Source: Acanthosoma haemorrhoidale
Lineage: Eukaryota > Arthropoda > Insecta > Hemiptera > Acanthosomatidae
Length of the DNA: 64,000 nt
Reading direction: 5' to 3'
NCBI GenBank assembly: GCA_930367205.1
Contig: OV884014.1
Span: 70,721,104 to 70,785,103, forward strand
Both the position numbers and the translations under genes were made by a program. Each line of letters starts with the position of its first letter. Position 1 is the first letter of the stretch. This document shows, in pieces, positions 50,101-62,100 of this stretch. The notes beneath the pieces are model-generated. The model saw only the letters and a program-made list of their open reading frames with translations. It made no database searches and had not been told where the DNA came from.

Positions 50101-53100
50101 GAAAGGAATCAGGCTATACGGGAAAGGAATGGACTGAAACAGCAATGTACAGCAGCAATAAGGCAATGGGACATCGCCCTTAGGGAGCGCAATGAGTATC
50201 AAGAAGCCCTGGCAAAAGTTTGTACTTTTATATGTTCAATTTATCATATATTAATCATTTATTACTTATTCTAGGATATAACAATCAACAATATTTATTT
50301 ACATAGAAGTTATTTAATTATCTAGTTTACAGTGTTATTAGCGATATTTTTTCTCTTCAAGCAAAAATTATTATAATTCTACGATGGTAGGATTGCATAC
50401 AACTTAGTGATAAAAATTAAAGATAGCATCCTTAACTTTAAAGATAGCAACTTAGCGTCCAAATGCCTTCAGCTAATAGATAAAACAAAAAATGGTCAGA
50501 TAGAACATTATCCATCCAAAACAATCTCTACTAAAATCAACCAACATTTATATAAATTTAATATCTCAGAAATAGTTGCTGAAAATTCATGCATTTGTTA
50601 GACATTTTTATTTTTATGTTGTCTATTGTTATTTTCAAAGGTCCAACAACAGCATGAGGAAGCAGTGAAAGAAATCAATCAAGCGATGGCTGTCAGGATG
50701 AAAGCGAGTAAAGATCTGAAGAGGCTGACGGAGGAGAGGAACGCCGCAATGCAAGAATACTCTCTTATAATGTCTGAGCGGGATACTGTTCACAAGGAAA
50801 TGGAAAAATTAACTGAGGATCTGTCACAAGCCTTCAAGAAAAACAAAGCTATGGAATCAGAGAATAAGGACCTCTTGGAAGATGTAATTTTCAATAATTA
50901 TTTTTTTAAATATATTTTATAATATCCTGTTTGATAAAAAACAACATAATTTGATTTTTTGTTATTATTGCTGATTGTAGGATAATATAAATATGATATA
51001 ACTCAGTATATTATGCTTTATATTAAAACTAAGTTTTATATCAAAGCTAATTCTTTTTTTTTCACTAATTCCATTGATTATTCTTTCTGATTGATTTGTC
51101 AGTGATTTAGTTTGTTAGTTATAATTGCTGTAACTTGAAAGGGAACTGAAACTAAGTGTCTCCATGAACTGGCTTCAGCTGTCACTACCTTGGGCCAATG
51201 CCTTCATTCACCTCCCAGGCGGCTGCTCTGTCTGTGCTCTGCCTTTGCATGCACAGATCTCTTCCACATAACATGGGGTTCCGCCCAAGTACCACTTTTA
51301 TGTTAGGTCCGGTGGCTTCATAGGTGTAGTCGAATCAATTCCACTTCTTTCTCCAAACATATAAGTCTATAAGCTTCTGGATGTCTCCAAAGTGCTTCGT
51401 CACCGTTTTTGGTTATTCAATAGCTAGTACCAAGGATGCGTAGAATCTTAGGAAGCGTAACATATTCTACATTACTGCTCATATATCTGTCTTCTGAAAC
51501 CGCTGGTATTTCTCTCCAGTAGATCTTTTAAGCTTCACGCTGATCACTGAGACTTCAATTTCTCAGTTTGTAGATTAGGTTCCGGCAAATGTTTTTTTAA
51601 ATATTACAACTTCAATATTTTTTGATTCTTTGTAAATTATTATAAGTGTGTAATAAATGTTGAGCATTTTATTTTTCTGATAAGAAATGTGATTACTCTG
51701 TTTAGAAAGTTAGTCTATATTTTGTTCAGATTTCAATTAATTTACTATTGGCACCCTTAGAAACCCTTATATTTCAGATTATATACATTTTCAATGTTGG
51801 TGTATTTTTTTTGTGCTATTAAGTATCATAAATGTTTTTGTTAGTCATTATTTTTCTAATTAATTACACACAAATGTCTTATTTTAAATACGATTAATGT
51901 AATTTTTTTTAATATATTTTGATTTTTTTAATCGAATTTGACTATAGTGATTGTGCAGTCTGAACTAATATTTCAAGTATTGTTTGTTCTTGGTTTCTCG
52001 GCTAGTTTATGATTCACAGCTTACTTACAGTAAAAGCCTGTTTTTATTTGTTTAGAATGTCAGTTGCTTATATCATATCTTTATTATCAGCTTTTATAAT
52101 TTCAGAAAAAAACACTATCTTATCAAGTTGAAACATTAAAACGTGAGATAGCATCTGCTCTCCACGACAGGGACAAAGCATTAAAAGAGTGCAATGATTT
52201 AAGAGAGAAGTTTGGTGAGTTTACTGCAAAAGAAGAATCTCAAAGGGACAGTTTGAAGTCACGATATGATTTCTCCTGTCGAGAAAGGTAGCTAATTTTA
52301 TTTTAACAATTCATTTATAATAATTACAATTATTATAATTGTTATTTATGAATAATGTACTGAAATAATTAATTTTAATTTAGCTATAAATTTGTTAATA
52401 AAAGTATTGGCTTTTTTACTATCTCTAGGACTTGAATGAATTAATTAATGGTTACTATATTGTTTAATGACCCACGATTACCGTTTTATTCACACAATTA
52501 TTTTTATTGAGATAGTATATGTAATTCTTTAATTTGAAAGTCTGCTGATTATAATAATTAGTATTTGTTGTATTTCATTTCTTATTAATTGAAATAAGTT
52601 GATAATTTTCTATCAAGTATGTGTTTATTTAGTTGACAAAAAAAACTTTGGTGGAGATAAACAGACTTTCTATGAAATTAGAAAGAAGTTGGGATTCTTA
52701 TCCTTTAATTTCTAAAAAGAAATAGAATTTTCAAGAAGATCCATAGTTCAACTGAAATTAAATGGTTAAAATTACTTTATTTAGTTGATAATTATTATTT
52801 GTGATATTTAATCAAATAAGCTTTAATAATTATTGGTTTAAGAGAAAAGAATAGAAATGAATTGGAATCTGGGAGTAATGAAGTAGTCCACACAATTTTT
52901 TTATTGGAAACACATATATTTATTAATTGTATTAAAATCTAATAATTATTTCTATAAGAAACATTACATTTGAAATTTACAACAAACACCATGGTCCTTG
53001 CCCACAAATAAACTTCAGCCAAAAAATTGTAATGAAAATTAAAATGTATAAAAAGTTTGTCTAACAAATAATAATGTGAGATAAGTTAAGTCAAATTAAT

Positions 53101-56100
53101 ATACTGACACTAATGTTCATAAATTTATTTAAAGAGTTAAATCCACATATGGTATAAGCTAATAAATGAAATAATATAAACTAAATAGAGTAATACACAT
53201 CTACGTTCTTAAGTCTTAAGTTTATAAATATGCTACCAGGTAAAGAAATAATCTTACTCATTGAAACTTTTGTAATTTGTGTTAAACAACAATAATTGTT
53301 GGTTATGAACTACTGTTAATTGTTGTTTTTTTAAAGAGGTTTTGTCTTGATTTCAGGGATGCTGGCCGAAAAGACTTACGAGAGGTGCAGTCAAGTTCAA
53401 TGGACTTGTTTGGAAAATGTCAGAAAGAGCGCATGGACAACTTAGACCAGGCCAATCAGGAAATAGACCGACTCAGAAAACACGCAGATAAAGCTCAGCA
53501 AGAACTGCAAGGTAATTTTTTTTGTATTTATAAATTTAATAATGTAAGCACTTTCAAAAAGTGCATATAAAGAATATATGTATATTCTTATTGAAGCTAT
53601 TTAAAAGTCTGAGTCTTTACCCTATCTTGTTATTCTATCTGTTATTAAGTATCACTTTACCAAATGGTTTGACATGTTCTGAATATTTGACAATAAAAAC
53701 ATCCAAGTTTTGAAAAAAACAAAACTCTTTTGGCCTCTAAATAAAAAAAGTTGGGCTGAAGGTGTATGCCACATTTTTGGGGTTTGATCCAATGTTTGCA
53801 TAAGTGCAAATATCTCATTTAAGCCATGCTTCTAATTAAAAATTTTAATTAATTTTTATGTTCCACAGAGGCATTGCAAGAAGCTGAAGTTTGCAAGAGG
53901 CGAAGAGATTGGGCTTTCAGCGAGAGAGATAAAATTGTCTTAGAAAGAGAAAGCATCCGTACTCTGTGCGACAGGCTGAGGAAAGAAAGAGACAGGGCAG
54001 TGTCGGAACTAGCTGAGGCCTTAAGGGACTCAGACGACATAAAGAAGCAAAAGAACGAAACTTCAAAGCAGCTTAAAGTTCTCAAGTTAGGACACCAAAC
54101 ATTTTTTACTTAGCCATAATTTTGGGCATTTTTATATCTAATGTATTAAGTAGAAATTTTATTTGTTTAAGATTCATGTACTTCATCTTCAAGTTGATTT
54201 TTATAATTTATTTAAACTCATACACAAATATAATTAAGTTATCTAGAGAAAATACAACATATATTTATAATATGTTAACCTTAATCAAAGAACACATCAC
54301 AACATATTTGAGTGGATCATGTATGTTCATTCAAAGGCTTCCAAACCAAATTTGGCACGGATATATTTCATAGGGGATGTCATGACCCGGACATTAATAT
54401 TCTCCTTAAATTGATACTTAATTGTTCTCATAAATTTCTATTTATTTTCAAATCAACACATATATTGTTGACGAATTTACTAATAATACTGTCATTTTCT
54501 TTCATCCCCCGCCCATATTTCCCATTATTGTATTTTAATTAACACATAATCACAATATTTCAAAGTGTTGTAGATGTACCTTGATGATGTTTACAGTAAA
54601 GGTTTAACAAATAATGGTCTTCTTAATAACAAGATATTTTGTATTATGTTTAAAGTTGAACCATTTTTTTTTTTCCAGAGAACAAATGGAACAGGTTCAA
54701 TTGCAGAAAGAAAACAGGATGGTACAACTTCATACAGTTAGCCACAATTACAGCCATGACTCTGCCATAGATACGGATATGCAGGAGTGGGATAATGAAG
54801 TTCTCAGTATAGATTTAGTAAGTGAAAACATATTAATTTTTATATTTTAGGTCCTGATGGTGGATTAATTTATAAGGCTACAAATTTATTGATTTATTTA
54901 TTAATTTTTTACTGCTACTTAGTGTTAATCGATTTAGCTTGAGATTGGTTCAATATTGCCATATTTAGACACCATTTAACAGCAGTAGAGTACATATAAA
55001 GAGACATTGGATAAAAGATGAAATGTTATTTATTTTTATTTTTTTTTCAAAATCAAAAATCCATGTGTCCACCCCTATGTATGTTCTGGTGATTGTACAT
55101 CCATTCTTAGAACTATAAACATGAAATGTTATGTGAAGATTCCATTTTAATAACTTCACCTCCGCTAATTCCACTTAACAGAATTAATTACAGGTATTTA
55201 TGACAATTAATCATCAAATAATAATGTCATTTATCATAGTTATCTATTGCAATAACTTTATAGTTATATTTCATAAATTATACTTTTCCCAACTGTCAGG
55301 AACAGATATCACAGAGTCAAAATTTTGTTTTAAGTTTATTTTGTTGGAATTTATTGAACTGCCTGCAGCCTAGTGATTAGTATGCTAACTACGGAGACCC
55401 GGGTTCAATTCCTGGCTCCAAGAATTTTTTCTTTGTGGGATGGGTCTGGTCAGGGCTCAATTGGCCTTGTGAGGTATTAGTTGCTTGAAACTTGAATAAT
55501 GAAGTAGTGAATCCGTTTTAATGAAATTAAGGTTGAGAGGTAACAGCCTAGGATTGACACCATTAGCACCTCAACGCCACCTTCCAACTAAGGTGACAGT
55601 CTCTCATGAGCTGTTGGACTACAATTTGTTTTTTTATTTATATCCATTTAAATTACATATTATTTTTTTTTAATTTCAGAATGGAATCAATTCTGTCGAA
55701 GATTTAGGAGTAGAGCTGGTGGGCGGAAGAGATGACCCTCATTATCCAAATGACAACAGTATTTATGTATCATCAATTATCAAAGGGAGCTTAGCGGATG
55801 GGAAATTAAAGTAAATAATCTTTGATTTTCAAATGCTTAGTATTATAAATTTTTCATTTATAATTATATATAAATTGTTTAATATTTATTGCTTTACTTA
55901 CAGACCCAATGACTGCCTAATACGGGTAAATAATAAAGACTGTAGTAATGTAAGTAGAAGATTTATTTTTGAAACTATGAAGTCGAGCGGCAACACTGTG
56001 ATAATGGTTGTGAGAAGGAGGCGGCTCTTCACTACTCAGGTAAGTTTTACAACTATAGGACAAAATCAATTTAATATTATAAGTACTATGTATGAGAGAT

Positions 56101-59100
56101 GAGAGGTGTAATGTGGAAAACATAGTATATGTATGTATTGTGGCATGCAAAAAATCCTACCTTAAATTGCTTTATTTTTCTGCAACGTTGAAGTTTTGAA
56201 AGTTTTTGCAAACTTATGCCATTTCTTGAATCCGAGTCCTCATCTTTTTTTAAAACAACCACAAAAAATTATTTTTACCTTGGATTCCAATCAATATTTA
56301 TTATTAAAATTACTCCTATTTTAGATAAAAAGGACCCTAAATATCAATAACCATTGCAAATAAGAGGAATTTGCACCGGATAAATTCTGTGTCTGTCCAT
56401 TATTACTCTCATTTCTGAATTGTGATATTTATGTCAAATATATGTTTTGATAATTCTAAACTGATCACAATTTTAAAATTTCAGCTGCAGTTGAAAAACT
56501 ATGACCATGGCCTAACATTAGAAGCAGGTATCTTCATTAGCAAAATTTCTACGGGTTCCTTGGCTGCAAGAGATGGCAACTTAGCTGTTGGCGACCGAGT
56601 TATAAGTGTACGTGCTTATTTGATATGATTTTATTTACTTTAAGAAAAGAATATTTCACATTATTACAGAGGATCATAAAAATGTATTAAAGCATATGAG
56701 GGGGTTAAAATCAAATCTAGCCATTTCCACTTTTTGAAATAAACTGAGTTGTGCGAGTTAATTTTTTATTTAAGTGAGTTCTTAAGAATGGAAACAGTGT
56801 ATGGCTTCAAAATAAACAAAAAAAAAATCTATTAATTTGCCAGCTGTTTGAGCGAGTATTATGTTAATTGGGACCAAAACTTTATTCAAATTTCTTTTTG
56901 TGGTAACATCTTTAATGTTTCTTCAATGTTGAGGATTCCCTCAAATGTTGAATATTTTCTGTGCATAGGTCACATAAGAAGGCTTAAAAGTTAGAGGAAA
57001 ATTAGAGGAGTTAATAGATACAAGGCTGAATTTTTTCTCATATATTTTTTGTTATCGTAATTTGTATCAGATATTAGCATAGCTTGTATCAGATATGGTC
57101 ATAGCTGCTCTGACTGTAGTTTACTATACATCATATTATTGGATCATTGTTATGGCCACTTTTGCAAGCAGACAGATTATTATTTTTAACTATTTATTAC
57201 CATTTAATTTTGAAAATAATCCTATCAACCATAATGATGACCATGCCTTTAATATGGGATGTTGACAGATTAATAACAAAAGCGTTGAAGGGTCGATGAG
57301 CTCCAGGGAAGCGATGAGTATCCTTAACGAACCGAACGATGTCCTTGTCATTCAGACGCTAAAGTGCTCCAGCAATAGTGTGGCCTATTCTGGCAAACTG
57401 CTTAATGCCTGTACTCAGACGCAAATGCAAGATCTTCAGTCTCCGCCTGTCTACCGTCCAAACCCGCTCTCTAATTTGACTTCAGGTTAGTATTTAGTTA
57501 AGAATATTAATTTTTTTAATTTTGTTCAAAATCAAAAACTTGTCTGGTTCCCTGTTTCTCCTTGATACAATTTAATGATTTGTAGACTTAAAAAAATACT
57601 GCCAACTCCATGAGTCTTTAATTAATCAATTACTTGATAATTAAAAACATCATTTCCTATTATATTGAGTAGGGTATAAAATTTTAAATCTCGACTTCTT
57701 TAAATATGTAATATTTGTTCAGCTTTAAGGGGCTATAATTATAAATAGTCAGTAAAATTGTGTTGCCACAAAACCCTTAATCATATAACATCATGCTCGA
57801 CTAACTTTTTCTTCTAAGTAAAGTTACTAAGAAAGTAATTTTGAGAATTTAGGTTATCTAGTCAGTGAAGTGGTGAATGCTTGCTATTATCAAAATATTT
57901 TCCTAAGGATTAATAACTAATTTTCAGACCATTTCCTTATAATTGTACATTTACGGGCATAAATGAATTTAGAATCGAGTGGAGGGAATGGAGATTCTAA
58001 ATGGGTGAGGGAAGTGAGAGAATCGGAAGAAAAGAAACGGAACAGGAATTCTTCTCCAGTGACATTTGAACAGGAGCGAGATGACGCCATTGCTGAGCTG
58101 GACAGTGTCATTGACAGCTACCACAACAGGGGTGGAGGGACTGTGCGCCGAAGACCAAAGTACCATGATAAGAATGGTGGTACATGGCCAAAAGCTAGGT
58201 GATATATTCATTACAGTACTTGATTTTTATCATTGTTATTAAATTTAATTAGATACTTGCAAAAATTTATGGGATATCTAATTTATATGACTTTCAATAT
58301 AGTATATTTATTCCTTTGTCGAGTTTACATTTTTTTACTCTAAATTACTTCTGTATTTTGAGAGTTTGTAAGATTCATCTTCTTTGGTTTCAGGGGTGGT
58401 CCAATTATTGAAGCTGGAACTGGGACAATATTGCACCCGAGAAAGAACAAGGAACGGCTCCCACTGTCAGTTCTCCTTAACAATCCTCCAAGCTATCCCT
58501 TACCCCCTTGCTGTGAGACACAAAACAGGAGAAATAACACTACCTTAGATTTTTCTGTCAAATCTGGTGAGTTTATACAGTACAGATTATATAATTTGGT
58601 TAAAGTGTTTCTAGATTCTTAATAGGAGGAAATTAAAGGTTACTTATAGTATTGTGATTACATGACTTGGAAAGAGTTATAAATTATTTTATGATCAAAT
58701 TTTTGTTTATTTTTTTTCAGTAGTTGTGTTAAATTTATTTAAAACATTTTTTGCCTATTGGAAGTCGATGGAAGGAATCATTGTTTAAAGACATTAAAGA
58801 ATGGTACTTCATCTTATTTTTGTCAATTCTAGCTTCCACAATGAACTAATAATTTAAAAGAAATTTGAAGAAGTTTTTTCTTTTCCCCCGAGAAAACTTT
58901 TTTATATCCAAAAAGAAGATGTTATAAATCTTGTTATAAAACTCACTTGTGGTTTGGGGGATGATGACCTTTCAGCCAAACTATAGACGTTTACTTAGAA
59001 ATAAAAATCAGATAGCTCATCCTGGAATTTTTATTATGCATCAGTATGCATTTTTTATTTGCATTAATATCTATCTTCTCAATGTTGACATTGAATCCTT

Positions 59101-62100
59101 GTACAGCTAATTAGTTTCTAACGTGATGATAGTGTCAATAATCAGTGCCTCATTTCCCATCTTATTAAATGTCACTATGCCAACAAATCTTAGTGATGAA
59201 ATGCATCTCATCAGAGCATGTAGTAAAATGTAGTATTTTTCCTTCAACAAAAAGTTTATTATTAAAAACCTATCAGGTTAACAGTTAAGTTGTAGTAAGA
59301 TAATATTTCTAGTCAAGTTTTTTTGTTTGTTCAGGTAACTTCGGGAAGGAGCTGGATTATTTCACGAAGAAGAAGGAACGAGGTGAAGTTAGCGACAGCC
59401 ACAGCAGGATCCACTCGCAGCTGTATGGCTCCCCACACTACCCCTTCACGCCTTTCCTCCACCCCCATACACATCCCCATTCTCCCCCTCCTAGTTACCA
59501 CGTACCCTCAGATACTAGGTCCTTCAGTTTCGAACCCTCTTACAACCCTCTTCAGGTTAGCACTGATTTTTATGTTTGTTCATCTTGATAATATTTATTA
59601 CACCCATTGAGAGAATTGATGGGGGTATCATTGGGGATACAGCATTAACCTAGTAAATGTATGTTCCGTAATGGCCTGAGTGTGATTCTCACTTTTTAGG
59701 ACTTAAGAAAAAGCACAAAAAATTCCTTTTGGAAATCCCTAAAGCACCCGGTAGTTGGGTTAAAAACAACTATCCTCTATTATAGAGAAATATGAGGTAT
59801 AATAAAATAAAATCTGTTTGGTTCTGAGACCTGAGTGAAATAAGCATCATTTTATGGGGGACTGGGGAACAACCAGATCATCAAGATTTTACTATAAATA
59901 TTCTTTCCACAGCTATTAATTTGATTTTTTTTTTTAAATAAATATTTCAGTATCATCACACACATTCACCATCGATGGATTCGCATTATCACAAGACCAG
60001 GTCGTTAGCATCTGCTCATTCACATCCTTCAGATGAAGCGGACCATTCAAGTTTTCAGCATTATGAAGGAGGGACATTTCCAAGGAAAAAAGAAAATCCA
60101 AGATTCAGGTAAGAGAAGCAGTTAAAAAATAAAATTATAGGTAGGTTGTGTGGGGGTGCTTGAACCGCAGTTTATGAGTGTAAATACTATATTTAGCCTG
60201 TTGAATTGGGGAATAAAAGAGTTAGACAAATTACTTTAATTATTTCTAGTTTTTAATTGTTCAATTTTATGATAATATTGTTTATTTTTGTTGAATATTC
60301 AAGGGTTATTTTAGATAGTAAGCTTAAACAATTATATTTAAATATAATATTAATAATGAAAGATTGAGATAGTAAAGGTTATTAAATTTCCAATAACTTT
60401 GATTTTTGTAATTTTTTTACAAGTACAAACTGGGGAAAATATCAGCCATGAAATATGTTTGAATCAAGTCCTAATATGTATCGGTGGAGTTATCTGTTCC
60501 TATCTTACTTCCACCTTAAGACCATATTTAATTACCTGAAACAGACAGGGATAGTATTTCGAAACATCATTCATTAATAAATTTTATGAAAACCTAACAG
60601 CTTTCTTTTAATCAACTTAAGGGGATTTAATACACCTACTCATCGCTTTCAGAGCTTACTATGAGCATTCAGCTTAATAAATTGGTATTGTTTTTTCAAA
60701 GTAGGTATTTTATTATAATTTTATAACTATTTCAGGATTCCTTCGAACCCAAGCGTGGCTAGCAAAGGTAGTGGTGGTAAAATGTCTTCAGGAAGTATTG
60801 AGAAGTCGTCTGAAAGAGGCAGTCCTATGCCAACCTTTTATGTTGAAGTATTAAGTCCCGGTCTTCGCCAGAACAAAACTAATTCCCTCCCAGACTATTG
60901 TTGGCCTCACAAGTAAGATATTTTGACTATGGGCTCATTGTCCAGTCTTATTAATAACTTATGAATTTTTTGAAAAACAAGACAATTTTTTATAGACCTT
61001 CCCCTGGTGAACTGAGACGAGTTCACATCGACAAGTCTGTTGAGCCCCTTGGCATCCAAATATCCTGCCTCGATAGCGGAGGTGTGTTTGTGTCGACTGT
61101 AAATGACAACTCCCTGGCATCACAGGTGGGACTGCAAGTCGGTGATCAGCTCCTCGAAGTGTGCGGTATAAACATGAGGAGTGCCACTTACCAACTTGCT
61201 GCCTCCGTCCTACGTCAGTGTGGTAACTCCATTACAATGCTGGTTCAGTACAGTCCAGACAGTAAGTATTTTCTACTCAAATTTATTTTCCTTATCTCCA
61301 GAAATAAATTTATATTCCTCAAGGCTCCCGGATGTCTTGACGAAATGCTTGAGCTAAGAGTCCAGCATGCTATTAGTCAAGTAAAGAAGTGGTTGTGGTA
61401 TCCAATAAATAAGTTCTGTCTCAGAATCATTTTACTTGCTTTTTGCCTGCGGCTTCGCCCACGCTTAAATCTTAACACAATATAAAAATTATGAAGTAAA
61501 TTTTTTTACAGATCACTATAATATTAATTTAACTCAAAACATGATCATAAACAACATTTTTAGTTTCACCACTAGGAGCAAGAATAAATAAATTCTTGGG
61601 TGAACTCAGCAACATAAAGTTGTATGTGTGACACATGGCAGTAAAGAGTGCCTTTTTGTCTTACTGATTGTGATCGAGGCTGTAAGTCTCACTAGAAATT
61701 GCAATTATCTTAAAATTAAAAGAGAAATATGTCGAAATGAGTGCTATCTGTGGGATAAAAATTGTTTTACTATCTCCTTTAACTATTAAGATAGTCGCTT
61801 CAATTACATTACTAACCATCTTTACCAATAATAGATCTATACCACAACAAATATTACTAATTTCATAAAACTATTTAAGTCAAATATTTTTAATATTGTG
61901 AACACATTTCTTGTGTGTCACTTTATTGGATAAAGTTTGTGGTTAATGAAAAGACTCAAATGATTCTTGCTTTTTGTAGAATACCATGAGACAGAAACAA
62001 CTGGCAGCTCAAGCAGTGGCGGGAGCAAGACTCGATCAGGATCACCAACCCCTTGCAACAGCCCACGGACCAACAGAAAATCCCTCCCCCCTCAGCTGGT

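Larger units (their letters stand above)
44250..54817 (+). other. dlg5: dlg5 N-terminal coiled-coil region (exons 2-10)
   Basis: About residues 15-532. Long heptad-rich, Glu/Lys/Gln-rich stretches, e.g. LKSQCDKAMHELQVLRRQHS, EEITRIKKQCEEMVTERNQA and LCDRLRKERDRAVSELAEAL, interrupted by a Ser-rich acidic end (DSAIDTDMQEW). In Dlg5 proteins this part mediates self-association and partner binding. Repeated ERN/ERD phrases (TERNQAIRERN, EERNAAMQEY, SERDTV, SERDKIVLERES) mark the pattern. Confidence 0.85.

Noticed and set aside
53849..54085. 78-codon antisense ORF
   Set aside because: It is the reverse of dlg5 exon 9, whose coding is supported by splice phases and coiled-coil sequence.
59635..59800. 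tRNA-like SINE head in dlg5 intron 17
   Set aside because: The B-box-like gtgtgattctcac is too degenerate and no A box is convincing.
61262..61485. Continuation of dlg5 exon 20 into 61485 as coding sequence
   Set aside because: A consensus donor (gtaagt) at 61262 and correct phase with exon 21 make it intronic; the ggcttcgcc phrase at 61450 looks like repeat sequence.
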